DNA of 64,000 nt. It comes from Aralia elata. Its lineage: Eukaryota; Streptophyta; Magnoliopsida; Apiales; Araliaceae. The notes below the pieces were generated by a model, which did no database searches, was not told where the DNA came from, and was given only the letters and a program-made list of their open reading frames with translations. The DNA lies in the NCBI GenBank assembly GCA_034770075.1, contig CM068388.1:62387969-62451968 (forward strand), in the 5' to 3' direction. The translations under genes and the position numbers were made by a program. Below are positions 21,843 through 33,868 of the stretch, one piece after another. Within the stretch, counting starts at the first letter, position 1. Each line of letters starts with the position of its first letter.

Positions 21843-23649
21843 CTATACAAGTAACTCCTTCAACTCTACTGGTGCCATCCTGTACGGTGCCTTCGAAACT
21901 GGCGCCGTACCAGGTGCAAGATCGATAACAAACTCGATCTCCCTATCCGGAGGTAGACCTGGTAAATCATCTGGAAACACATCCGGAAATTCTCTAACTA
22001 CAGGTATTGGATCTAGATTTGCTCCTTCCTTTCGAGTATCTACTATATATGCCAAATAACCTGTGCAACCTTTCCTAAGCAATCTTTCTGCTTGCATTAC
22101 TGTCAGACATCGAGATCGTTTAGGTGAACAACCACCATTGAACACTACCTTTGACTTCGACTCAGTCAACAGATTTACACGTTTTCGATGGCAGTCAATC
22201 ATTGCATTATGATTAACCAACCAATCCATGCCTAAGATTATATTGAATTCCCCTAGCTGTATAGGAAAGAGGCCCACAAGAAACTTGTGTCCCTTAATCT
22301 CTACATTACAATCTTTATATACAGTTTTAACGGGAATTATCTCTCGATTTGCAATCTCTACATTAAAAGGTATGTCTAAGGCTTCGCATGGCATATTCAA
22401 GTTGGTAGCAAAGCTATTAGACACAAATGAACAAGTAGCACCAGAGTCGAACAACACATATGCATTTAAAGTGTCAATAGGGATGATACCTGTCACCACG
22501 TCCTGTGAAGCAACATCATCCCTCATCGTCATATTAAATGTTCTAGCGGTTGGACGACTCTGGCCTCCAGCTCCTGCTACTATTGGTTTGAGGGTGTTGT
22601 TTGTGGTTTGATTTCCTCCCCTGGTTTGGTTCCTATTCTTTGGACAATTTCTAGATATGTAACCTGTTGCGCCACAATTATAACACTTATAATTTTCATT
22701 GCCCTGATTAGTACTCTTCTTGGGACAATCATTGGAATAATGTCCCTCCTGACCACAGCTGTAATAGGTAACCACCTTCCTACGACATACTCTCAGATGG
22801 TTCTTTCCACATGTGGCCCAACGTTCCATCTTGTTATTCTGGTTTCTGTTGGTAAGGTTGTAATTATTCCCCTTCTCCCCAAAGTTAGTAGAAAAAGTGG
22901 TATCCCACTTTCTCTTGTTGTTATTATTACCCCCTGTACTGACTTCTCCTTTGAATTTTTCCCCTTCATTCTGACTCCTCTTCTCCTTATGGAATTTGAG
23001 AAGATTTTCATTCTCGATCTCAGCTATGACAGCTTTCTCAAGAATCTCTGAAAATGTCTTCAATTGGAAGATTGATATTTTACTCCTTATCTGAGGTTTC
23101 AACCCTTCCTCAAATCTCCTAGTTTTTCTCGTCTCAGAGTTTACTTGATGTGGGGAAAAATGAGACAATTCGTTAAACTTGGTTGTATACTGAGATACAG
23201 TCATTTCCCCTTGTTTTAGTTTTAAAAATTTTACCTCCATTCGGTCTTGCATAGTTTGTGGAAAGTAATTTTCAAAGAATAATTCTTTGAATCTTACCCA
23301 AGGAATTACTCCTTCACCGGCCCTGGTTTTTGTGGTTTCCCACCAAAAGTTTGCCTCACCTTTTAGGAAAAAGGTCGCAAATATTGTCTTTTGTTCCTCA
23401 TTTATGTTGGTTACAGTGAAAAACTTTTCCATTTCAGTTACCTAAGTTTGGGCTTCAACTGGATCCGCAGTTCCTTTGAACTCAGGTGGTCCAACGGTTT
23501 TAAAGTCTTTAATTGCTGACCTATGTTGATTATTTGGGTTGGTGTGGTGGATGACCTTATAAAGCTCCTAATAGTAGGTCTACTAGTTGTTGAGTGGGGT
23601 TTGTTTCATTGGTCACATTTCTGGTCTGGGTTCTTCGTCCTGATGCCAT
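21843..23649 (-). pseudogene. Tekay element 1 gag and protease
   Basis: Starts MASGRRTQTRNVT at 23649, then a frame change within 35 codons and a stop near 23445. From 23432 a long frame of 529 codons is open. It covers the gag capsid region (FKELFFENYFPQTMQDRMEV, MTVSQYTTKFNELSHF), a basic Asn-rich part and three zinc knuckles: ATCGKNHLRVC (first Cys lost), YYSCGQEGHYSNDC (first Cys is Tyr) and CYNCGATGYISRNC (His is Tyr). The protease has active site LFDSGATCSFVS and ILGMDWL. It ends with a stop after ELKELLV just before RT. Gag packages element RNA. All three knuckles are missing at least one zinc ligand. Confidence 0.88.
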
Positions 23650-23898
23650 GATTCTAAAATAAAGAAAAGACAAGTATAAATACAAGTATATACTATACAT
23701 AGAACTAATAATTTGATTATACAAACACAACTTGTATATCACATGCAGAACGGTATATTCGACTAGTGGTTTATACTACCACTAGTTAGTACATAAGATT
23801 CCCTATTTTACAACCCAAAATCCTTATAATACAAACTACAACAAATAAACTTAAGCACTAAACTAGACTGAACGATCACGTGCCTTCTTATAGGCATC

Positions 23899-23986
23899 CT
23901 AAATCATATGACAAACCACTGACCAGTCTATCATATAATCTACCCTGTTCTCCTCTACTAGGTACCTAAGCACCCGATGCTCTAAG
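23899..23986 (-). pseudogene. C-terminal end of the extra ORF of Tekay element 1
   Basis: Continues the frame of the ORF at 33218-33698 across the copia insertion. It adds about 27 codons and stops at 23899-23901, some 250 bases before gag. Confidence 0.6.
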
Positions 23987-25813
23987 TGTTAGGTTTGTAT
24001 ATTACGCAAGCATGTAATCAAATTACATAAATAAAGCGGAAGCGCGATAAAATCGAATTTTAAAATTTTATACAAACCATCACCATGATCAATCTATGTG
24101 CTCAATTAACGATATAAACGAAAGAGAAAGAAAATAAGAATTATACCCTCGTAGATCAAAGCTTCCTCGGGTATAAATTCAACTCCTAGTCCTTCCTGTT
24201 CTCCTCGAATTCCACCAATGAGATTCCTTCCTTTGATCAACGTTAGCCACCCAAGTGTATGGCCTCTAGAGGTGATCCACCAAGGAAGAATAGGAATTCA
24301 AGAAGTTGGGTATAGGCAAAACCCTAGTTTCTATCTCTATAGAAATTGCAAGTACTCTCCACAATCTAATGCAAGAGTGTGTAACCCTAATCTATGATAA
24401 AACTCCTGTTATTTATAGATGTAGGAATAACCCTTCCCTAAACTATTTAGGATTATGGTTTCTATTATACTTAAACTCCTTTAATTAATTATGCTCCTAA
24501 TCCAATTAGGAATCCATGAGAGAGTACTTCTATTAATTAATTCACAATCCCTATTAGGAATTAAATAATAGTAATAGTAATAGTAATAATAATAATAAGA
24601 CTCCTCTTATTAATTTATATTTAATATATCCAAAATATTAAATAATAAATATTAAGCTATTTAATTTATTCTATCTCCATAGACTAAATTAAATACACTT
24701 AACTTATTATTACAATTATGCCATTTACTTCTTAAATAAATATTTTTCCTTTTGCGGTGTGACCCTTTAGGTTCTCCATATTAAACCGATTGTGAATAAA
24801 TCAATTAGGACAATTCTAATCTTATTTAAATAAATAAATTAAACTATTTAATTCATTTAAATAAATAATATTTATTCTACAATAAGGGTAAGCCCCTTAG
24901 CGATCAACGACTTTGCAGATAATATAGATTTCAACATTAATCATAAAAGAACCTTTCAGTACATAGTTACCGTACAATTCAATCCTTCTACCATACAATG
25001 TCCCAATTAAATATAAGACATGGATTTACTGTCAAGTCTTATTTTATTTAATTATATGTATTTCGATTCCCAAATGCACAACTCTAAATAATGCAAATTA
25101 GAAACTCCTTTCTAATTTCATCCTGCCTTGGCCAAGGACTACTGAGTTGTCATTTATCTAATCACATAGGACATTCATATCTTTTACTAGATGTGGTAGA
25201 TTCTTTGTTGATCATTCACCTATCTCCATGCACAACTAATTATACCCAATCATACCCTTTGATATACCCTAAAGGTCTTAAGGGACATGTCAAAGTATAA
25301 CTCATCATACATAAGATACTATGATGATCTCAAGTCCAAGGATCACTTGTACTACTATCACTAGAGGAATTCCTATTGATAGGCGAGTAAAACTTCATTA
25401 GGTATTCCTTAACGAGTTACGTTCAGTGAACTTATTCTCCAATAAGCACCTACATACTTGTTTTAGTGTCTCCACACAAATGATTATGAGATCAATCATC
25501 CTCTTCTTAAGAGCAAGTAACATTTATACTAATCTATCCGAATTCACTAATCCCCTTTTTAATAATCCAACGATTAGGAACGATTTTAGTTTGTGAGCTA
25601 TCTAGAATTTAGATCTCATTAGCATGATCACCATCATGATTCTAAAAGCATTGTTCAAAACTATGAGTTTATCACATTTAATATAACAACACTATGTAGA
25701 TAATATAAAATGCCTTTTAAGAAAATTAATTCTTTTATTAATAAATGAATAAGATTACAAAGTATATGCTACATCATATCAAATATGATTGGCTTGTGTG
25801 CATACTACTTTCA
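23987..25813 (-). repeat. 3' LTR of the copia element
   Basis: 1827 bases against 1808 in the partner. They differ by scattered substitutions and a small replaced segment near 24236-24262. Minus-strand TATA (CTATAAATAACAGG) near 24408-24421. Confidence 0.93.
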
Positions 25814-25826
25814 ATCTCCCATTTGC
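25814..25826 (-). other. Polypurine tract of the copia element
   Basis: Minus strand GCAAATGGGAGAT directly before the LTR start TGAAAG. Confidence 0.8.
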
Positions 25827-25833
25827 ACTAAAG

Positions 25834-28800
25834 TCAATCGCCATGGTATCTAATACCCATCTTCTCTAAGTGACGATCAAACTGCTGTTGTGTTAAAACT
25901 TTAGTAAATGGATCTGCAATGTTGTCTTGAGAGTCCACACGCTCCAGGGTGACATCTCATCTTTCAATGATCTCTCTAATCAAATGAAAACGCCGCAACA
26001 CATGTTTGGATTTCTGATGAGACCTGGGTTCCTTTTCCTGCGCAACAGCTCCGGTGTTGTCATAGAATAAAGGTACAACTCCTCTAATGCTAGGAACCAC
26101 TCCAAGTTCAGTTACGAACTTCTTCATCCAAACAGCTTCCTTTGCAGCTATGTACTTTGCCTCTGTCACTGAATCAACAACTGTTTTCTGCTTGGAACTT
26201 TTCCAACTCACTACGCCACCGTTTAAGGTAAATACGTACCCTAAAACGGATTTACTGTCATCTTGGTCCATTTGAAAACTTGAGTCTGTATAGCCCTCTA
26301 GTTTCAATTCAGACCCACCGTAGACAAGAAATAGATCCTTAGTTCTTCTCAAGTACTTTAGGATGTTTTTCACTGGCTTCCAGTGCTCTTCTCCTGGATT
26401 CCACTGATATCTGCTGGTTACACTAAGTGCATGAGCGACATCTGGTCTAGTACATATCATACCGTATATGATAGATCCAATTGCTGAAGCATAAGAAATC
26501 TTACTCATTTGGTCTCTCTCCTTAAGTGTCTTTGGGGCCTGTTTCTTGGAGAAATGTATTCCATGGCTCATCGGCATGAGACCTCTCTTGGAATCTTCCA
26601 TGCTAAACTTCTTTAGCATCGAGTCAATGTACTTTCCTTGGGTCAAGCCCAGCATCCTTTTAGATCTATCTATATAGATCTTTATCCCCAAAATATAGGA
26701 TGCCTCACCCAAGTCCTTCATGGAGAAGTGTTTAGATAACCAAATTTTGATTGACTGTAGCATAGGAACATCATTCCCTATCAGAAATATATCATCAACA
26801 TATAATACAAGGAATGAAACGACGCTCCCACTAACCTTCTTGTACACACAAGGTTCATCCTCATTTTTGATAAAATCAAACCTTTTGATTATCTCATCAA
26901 AACGGATGTTCCATCTTCGAGAAGCTTGCTTCAATCCATAAATGGATCATTGTAGCTTACAGACTTGGTTTGTTCCAACCGTTGAAACAAAACCCTCTGG
27001 TTGTATCATATATACATTCTCCTCAAGCTCACCATTGAGGAAGGCCGTTTTCACGTCCATTTGCCAGATCTCGTAGTCATAATAAGCTGCAATTGCAAGC
27101 AAAATCCGAATGGACTTGAGCATAGCTACTGGTGAGAAGGTTTCATTATAGTCAACTCCTTGTCTTTGTTTGAAACCTTCTGCAATCAATCAGGCCTTAT
27201 AGGTCTCTACCTTGTCATCTGTTCCAGTCTTTCTCTTAAAGACCCATTTACACCCAATAAGCTTGATGCCCTCAGGTGGTGAAACCAAAGTCCATACTTG
27301 GTTTTCATACATGGAGTCCATCTCGGATTTCATGGCTTCTAGCCTTTTCTCTGAGTCTTCACTACTCATAACCTCTTCGTAAGTCAATGGATCATCATCA
27401 TCTATGACGCGTGCCTCATCATCATCCTTTATGATGAATCCATACATTTCAGGTATCTACGGTACTCTTCCAGATTTATGAATAGGTTGTGGTACAGTAG
27501 GTTCTTCTACTTGGTGAGGTACCTAACTTTGATCCATAGTATTTTGTGGTTCTTGAACTTCTTCAAGATATATCTTACTCCCACTACCCCTTCAAGGATA
27601 AACTCCTTTTCCAAGAAGACAGCGTGTTTCGCAACAAACACCTTTTGATCAGTAGGATGATAGAAATAATACCCTGATGTTTCTTTAGGGTATCCCACAA
27701 ATATACATTTGTCGGATCTAGTCTTCAGCTTATCATGCTCAAACCTTTTGACATAAGCTGGACAACCCCAAGTCTTAACATGCTTAAGATTTCGTTTTCT
27801 CCCTGTCCATATCTCATATGGAGTCTTTGTGATGGATTTTGTAGGTACCTTGTTAAGTAGGTATGCAGCCAATTCTAGGGCATAACCCCAGAACGATACT
27901 GGAAGGTCGATAAAACTCATCATGGAACGAACCATGTCCAACAATGTTTGATTTCTCCTATCAGATACACCATTCAACTGGGGCGTTCCTGGTGGAGTCC
28001 ATTGTGATATTATACCATTTTCTTTGAGACAATTGAGAAACTCATTGGTCAAGTATTCCCCTCCTCGATCCGATCGAAGAATCTTAATACTCTTACCAGT
28101 TTGCTTCTCTACTTCACTTCTGAATTCTTTGAACTTTTCAAACGATTCAGATTTGTATTTCATTAAATACATATATCCAAATCTAGAATGATCATCAGTG
28201 AAAGTAATAAAATAAGAATATCCTCCTCGTGCATTCGTTGTCATAGGTTCACATACGTCTATGTGTACCAACGCTAACAACTCTGTAACTCTTTCTCCTT
28301 TTTCACTAAAAGGAGATTTAGTCATCTTACCCATGAGACAAGATTCACAAGTTAGATATGATTCGTAATCAGATAGCTCTAAAAGCCCATCTTTATGCAA
28401 CTTGGTTAATCTTCTTTCATGGATATGACCGAGTCTACAATGCCACATAAAGGTATAATTAACATCATCTCTTTTTCTTTTCTTAGTTTGTTCAATTTGA
28501 AGTATATTTTCATGCAAGTTAAGTATGTAAAGTCCATTCAGTAGGTTCCCAACACCATATAAAATATTTTTATTATAAATAGAACATCTGTTGTTCTTTA
28601 TTATAATATCAAAACCATCCATATCTAATACAGAAATTGAAATAATGTTTCTAGTGAGTGTCAGAACATAATAACAATTATTTAAACTAATGAACTTGCC
28701 TAAAGGCAGTGCTAAACAATAAGTCTCTACAGCTAATGCAGCAACCTTTGCTCCATTTCCCACTCGTAGGATGACTTCATCCTTGTTCAGCTTTCTACTT

Positions 28801-28904
28801 CTGCTTAGTCCCTGCACATTATTACATATGTGAGAACTACAGCCGGTATCCAATACCCAAGTAGAATTTTGACTTTCAGAAAAATTAATTTCAATCATGA
28901 ACAA
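25834..28904 (-). pseudogene. Copia pol: protease, integrase, RT, RNase H
   Basis: From 28904 leftwards. Protease WVLDTGCSSHICN. GAG-pre-integrase MWHCRLGHIHERRL with CESCLMGK. Integrase HIDVCEPMTTNARGG, FTDDHSRFGYMY and GISQWTPPGTPQLNG-like region (NGIISQWTPPGTPQLNGV), with the catalytic Glu position reading SDRRNQT instead of the usual Glu. RT QMDVKTAFLNGELEENVYM and LYVDDIFLIGND. RNase H GYTDSSFQMDQDDS and SVTEAKYIAAKEAVWM. Breaks: frame change near 27507-27450 and stops at 27189, about 26944 and 25957. The frame reopens to a final stop at 25834-25836. At least two stops look like Arg CGA to TGA changes, fitting decay of methylated CpG. No ATG is visible at the start because gag and pol were one frame. 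Confidence 0.9.
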
Positions 28905-29746
28905 ACTAGATCGGAAGCTGAAGCTTCTCCAAGCTTCTTCTGGTCCGCAAGATACTCCTTGCAGTTCCTCTTCCAGTGTCCCGACTTATTGTAATGGTAG
29001 CAAATTCCTTTGCTATCTGGATCAGGTTTCTTTTTATCCTTTCTCTTCACCTTGCCCTTAGCCTTCTTGTTTTACTTCTTTTCAGAAGATACCTTGGGCC
29101 TCTTCCTTTTCTTGGAAGAATCATCCACTAGTAAGACTTGGTTCTTGTTAGATGAGAAGTGACCTTCAGCAGTTTTCAGCATGTTAAGTAACTCAGGCAA
29201 GCTGACGTCCAACTTATTCATGTGAAAATTCACAACAAATTGCGAGAAGGTGTCCAGGAGTGACTGCAAGATCAAATCTTGACATAACTCTCCATCCATC
29301 ACGAACCCAAGTTGTCCAAGTTGTTCAATCAGATTGATCATCTTAAGGACAAGAGTCTCAACAGCAGTGCCCTCGGTCATACGAGATCGGAGGAGCTCCT
29401 TAGATATCTGATATCTAGCAGTCCTACTTTGCTCACCATACAACTCTTTGAGGTGCAACAATATAGTAGGAGCATCCATAGTTTCATGCTGACGCTGAAG
29501 CTCGTTACTCATGGATGCAAGCATGATGCATTGAGCCAGGATTGCATCATCTTGCCACTTTCTGAAAGTAGCAATCTCTTCCTCAGAGGCTGTTTCTGCA
29601 ACACTTGCAGGGACTGACGAATTTAGGACATAAGAAATCTTTTCAGCAGTGAGAACAATTCTCAGATTCCTTAACCAGTCCGTGTAATTCGGTCCGGTCA
29701 GTTTGTTAGCGTCAAGTATGCTACGCAGTGATAGTGAGTTTGACAT
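28905..29746 (-). pseudogene. Copia gag
   Basis: Starts MSNSLSLRSILDANKL at 29746 (an in-frame upstream ATG at 29785 would add 13 residues). The UBN2-type gag region includes TGPNYTDWLRNLRIVLTAEK and LHLKELYGEQSRTARY. A stop at 29072 follows a Lys-rich stretch (KKRKRPKVSSEKK), after which the frame continues to a single zinc knuckle read as CYHYNKSGHWKRNC. The second zinc-binding Cys is Tyr (TAC for TGC). A frame change near 28915 separates it from pol. Gag forms the virus-like particle in the cytoplasm. Confidence 0.87.
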
Positions 29747-29785
29747 TTTTAAATTCTGCATGTGAAATAGACAACATTTTAGCAT

Positions 29786-31396
29786 ACATTCATTTAATTA
29801 ATTACCAAAATAAATTAGGTCTTTATTTTAAATTGGTATCTCTCACTTTTTCATCAAACTATATTACCCTCAATCTATAGTTCGACAATTCTAATTAAAG
29901 ATTTGCTAGTGAGACTAAGGATCCCGTTTCAAATGTATATAGCCTTGTGGTGACACAACAAACGATATATAAATAAATAGGTAGACAACTATTGTCAATT
30001 ACATCACTATGTAACTCCTTTTATTTTGCCTCTTAGATTATTTTGATCAAGTGGTGACACATCCGAAATAAAATTATCCAAGTTAAGTCCAACCTAGCAC
30101 TTCCATATATGTGAAGAGAAAAATACCGTCCTTGTGGTGACACAACAAAACAGTAATGTTCAATTCCTTAATAAGCATCAAATGTGATAATGCAACATCT
30201 TAAATATTTAATACTTGCCTTGTGGTGACACAACAAACTCATATTAAATATTTAATACTCTATTGCTTTACCATGCTAGAAGGTGACGTTCGATATTCCA
30301 AATATCTTTGAACGCTTAGGACTTAATATAATTACTTTGAGGGGTTTGTAATTATTAGTCTCATCTTGTTTAGCGCGCATGCACATATATATATAAAATA
30401 CGCGTCATATTATTTAACATGCGAAACATGTTGTATAATATATAATATACATATAGTAAACATACACATATAGAATACTATATTCTACCCGGATTGATTA
30501 TGGACTTTTATTCTAGTTTGGTTTACTAGAGCCACCAAGTGAACCAAAAAGGTCAAACCTAGGGTGCAAGAATAAAATTTAAATATAACTATTACATTTA
30601 AACCCGGGCTCCATTACAAACGAGTCTTCATGCGCTCCTTGCTCCTTTGTCTCCAATTCTTCAAAATTAATTTTAACTAGTCATATTACAAAAACTATTT
30701 ATAATAAATAGAAACCTTGATCAGCAATCAAGGGGAAGTACATAGGAGGGAGATAGAATTTTACATTAAGAAAAATTAGAGAAGACGAGGTACGCAGACC
30801 CCATTTATAAAAAAAACCCATACATTCAAGCATCCTCTAAAATAAATCCAATCACACATTGGTCAATAGTCCATAATCAATCCCTATTTATTATCATACA
30901 TATCTCTATATGTATCAATAAATAACATTCATCTCATGAATAATAAAACCATTCCATATATGTATTGATATCAATTAATAAGTAAAAGTTTTGCTAATAT
31001 TTAGTTTTGAAACAAAATAAACTCTTTTATTTTAATCAAAAACCAAATCTAAATTAAACTCCTTTAATTCTAGCAATCTAAAATCCTATTCCAGATAAAA
31101 TAAACATCTTTATGTTAAACTTATATTAATTAAATAAACCATTTATTTTAATTGAAGGAAAATATTATTTTTTTTCAGATTCTGCTGACTGGCGCAGCTG
31201 CACCCAGAATGAACTGGGAAACGGTGCAGCTGCGCTGAACCCCAGAAATGACTTTCTGGGTTTGGAATGAACTGAAAACGGCGCAGCTGCGCCGCGTAGC
31301 AGATTCAGAAAAAACAGATTCTGCCCAAAAATTTCGATCCAATCGCATACCATACACACATGGAATCATCAAAATCGATAATTAGCACAAGATTAG
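29786..31396 (-). other. Copia leader with a repeated 19-base word
   Basis: 1.6 kb between primer site and gag with no ORF of note. Three copies of CTTGTGGTGACACAACAAA (29944-29962, 30131-30149, 30219-30237) and a variant at 30048-30064 lie within 300 bases. 31190-31295 has three GC-rich palindromic words of the type GCGCAGCTGCGC in an otherwise AT-rich leader. Such leaders hold packaging and translation signals in retroelements. No role can be assigned here. Confidence 0.75.
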
Positions 31397-31409
31397 GCTC
31401 AGATACCAC
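31397..31409 (-). other. Primer binding site of the copia element
   Basis: The minus strand reads TGGTATCTGAGCC next to the 5' LTR, a one-base variant of the initiator tRNA-Met site TGGTATCAGAGC. Confidence 0.85.
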
Positions 31410-33217
31410 TGTTAGGTTTGTATATTACGCAAGCATGCAATCAAATTAAATAAATAAAGCGGAAGCGCGATAAAATCGAATTTTAAAATTTTATACAAAC
31501 CATCACCATGATCAATCTATGTTCTCAATTAACGATATAAACGAAAGAGAAAGAGAATAAAAATTATACCCTCGTAGATCAAAGCTTCCTCGGGTACAAG
31601 TTCAACTCCTGGTCCTTCGTGTTCTCCTCGAATTCCACCAATGCGATTCCTTCCTACAGAAGAATGCCTGGCCTTTTGAGGTGATCCACCAAGGAAGAAT
31701 AGGTATTCAAGAAGTTGGGTATTGGCAAATCCCTAGTTTCTATCTCTATAGAGATTGCAAGTACTCTCCACAATCTAATGCAAGAGTGTGTAACCCTAAT
31801 CTATGATAAAACTCCTCTTATTTATAGATGTATGAATAACCCTTCCCTAAACTATTTAGGATTAGGGTTTTTATTATAATTAAACTCCTTTAATTAATTA
31901 TGCTCTTAATCCAATTAGGAATCCATAAGAGAGTACTTCTATTAATTAATTCCGAACCCCTATTAGGAATTAAATAATAGTAATAGTAATAATAATAATA
32001 AGACTCCTCTTATTAATTTATATTTAATATTTCCAAAATATTAAATAATAAATATTAAGCTATTTAATTTATTCTATCTCCATAGACTAAATTAAATACA
32101 CTTAACTTATTATTACAATTATGCTATTTACTTCTTAAATAAATATTTTTCCTTTTGCGGTGTGACTCTTTAGGTTCTCCATATTAAACCGGTTGTGAAT
32201 AAATCAATTAGAACAATTCTAATCTTCTTTAAATAAATAAATTAAACTATTTAATTTATTTAAATAAATAATATTTATTCTACAGTAAGGGTAAGCCCTC
32301 TTAGCGATCAATGACTTTGCAGATAATATAGATTTCAACATTAATCACAAAAGAACCTTTCAGTACATAGTTACTGTACAATTCAATCCTTCTACCATAC
32401 AATGTCCCAATTAAATATAAGACATAGATTTACTGTCAAGTCTTATTTTATTTAATTATATATATTTCGATTCCCAAATGCACAACTCTAAATAATGCAA
32501 ATTAGAAACTCCTTTCTAATTTCATCCTGCCTTGGCCAAGGACTACTGAGTTGTCATTTATCGAAGCACATAGGACATTCACATCTTTTAGTAGACGTGT
32601 TGGATTCTTTGTTGATCATTCACCTATCTCCATGCACAACTAATTATACCCAATCATACCCTTTGATATACCCCAAAGGTCTTAAAGGACATGTCAAAGT
32701 ATAACTCATCATACACAAGATACTATGATGATCTCAAGTTCAAGGATCACTTGTACTACTATCACTAGAGGAATTCTTATTGACAGGCGAGTAAAACACC
32801 ATTAGATATTCCTTAGCGAGTCACGTTTAGTGAACTTATTCTCCAATAAGCACCTACACACTTGCTCTAGTGTCTCCACACAAATGATTATGAGATCAAC
32901 CATCCTCTTCTTAAGAGCGAGCAACGTATGTACTAATCTATCCGGATTCACTAATCCCCTTTTTAGTAATCCAACAATTAGGAACGATTTTAGTTTGTGA
33001 GCTATCTAGAATTTAGATCTCATTAGCATGATCACCATCATGATTATAAAAGCATTACTCAAAACTATGGGTTTATCACATTTAATATAACAGCACTATG
33101 TAGATAATATAAAATGCCTTTTAAGAAAATTAATTCTTTTATTAATAAATGAATAAGATTACAAAGTATATGCTACATCATATCAAATATGATTGGCTTG
33201 TGTGCATACTACTTTCA
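31410..33217 (-). repeat. 5' LTR of the copia element
   Basis: Same ends as 23987-25813. TATA box on the minus strand near 31818-31830 (CATCTATAAATAA). Followed by the TSD CTAAG. Confidence 0.93.
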
Positions 33218-33698
33218 CTAAGTTGCCGAACGTATCACGACATCCCTTGTCCGCTCGGTATAAATACATTTGGGCCTCTTGCCTTTCTTTTTGAGCACTC
33301 TGGAGAAGTGTCCTAAGACGACGAGTGTTATCCCTCTCACTCTCTAATAACCCTTCAGCTACATATGCGCGAAAATTGGCAGCCTCTAGATCTGTGGATG
33401 ACTGTTGGACTAACCCCGCCACTATCTCCTCGTGTTTATCGACAGGCATCATCTGACTCGCTCCAATCTCCTCATTAGGATCAGGAACTATTAGGTGTCC
33501 ATCTATGGGATGTTCAGCCTCCTCAACATCTAATATCTCCTGGTCGTGCAGAAGTTCTTCCTCCTTCGGGTCTGACTCGGGAGTGGTCGGCTCATAATCT
33601 GGAACCTCTTCTGGCTCATTATCTGACTCACTCTCTATCAGCCACCCTACCATGGGATGATCTATAACTGGGAGGTCATTCCAATTTATCTCTGACAT
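33218..33698 (-). pseudogene. Extra acidic ORF upstream of gag in Tekay element 1, cut by copia
   Basis: Lies between the primer site and gag, where standard Tekay elements carry only an untranslated leader. From ATG at 33698 (MSEINWNDLP) the frame is strongly acidic (EPEEVPDYEP, PKEEELLHDQ). It then passes into a helix-prone region with many Glu, Arg and Leu (ESERDNTRRLRTLLQSAQKE). The copia element interrupts it at the TSD CTAAG (33218-33222). Without the insertion it would be about 187 codons. Tekay element 2 has an ORF at the same place (51921-52748), longer but of the same style. Function unknown. The similarity between the two is in position and composition; I cannot claim clear homology. 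Confidence 0.6.
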
Positions 33699-33852
33699 TC
33701 TACAAAAGAATTTTAGTTGTTTAGTATTATAGCAAAACAAATTTACACATAATATAAAGCTTTTAAGATTATTTTATGTATGATTAAGTATTTTACGGAC
33801 TCAAATACTATATCCTAAGATATTTTCTAACTACCTTAGAGCTATAATCTAC

Positions 33853-33866
33853 AGCTCTGATACCAA
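33853..33866 (-). other. Primer binding site of Tekay element 1 (initiator tRNA-Met)
   Basis: The minus strand reads TTGGTATCAGAGCT, complementary to the 3' end of plant initiator tRNA-Met, two bases inside the 5' LTR edge. Confidence 0.92.
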
Positions 33867-33868
33867 CT

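Larger units (their letters stand above)
23987..33217 (-). mobile_element. Ty1/copia retrotransposon (Tork/Angela-like), complete but decayed
   Basis: LTRs 23987-25813 (3') and 31410-33217 (5') read TGTTAGGTTTGTAT...ACTACTTTCA on the plus strand, flanked by the TSD CTAAG (23982-23986 and 33218-33222). Minus-strand order: 5' LTR, primer site, 1.6 kb leader, gag, protease, integrase, RT, RNase H, polypurine tract, 3' LTR. Integrase before RT is the copia order. The lineage guess rests on gag (NKLTGPNYTDWLRNL) and on the 1.8 kb LTRs, and is inference. It inserted into Tekay element 1 and is the youngest member of this stack. Confidence 0.93.

Noticed and set aside
33853..33866. CTCTGATACCAA sequences as part of tRNA genes
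   Set aside because: They are primer binding sites next to LTR edges; there is no cloverleaf around them.
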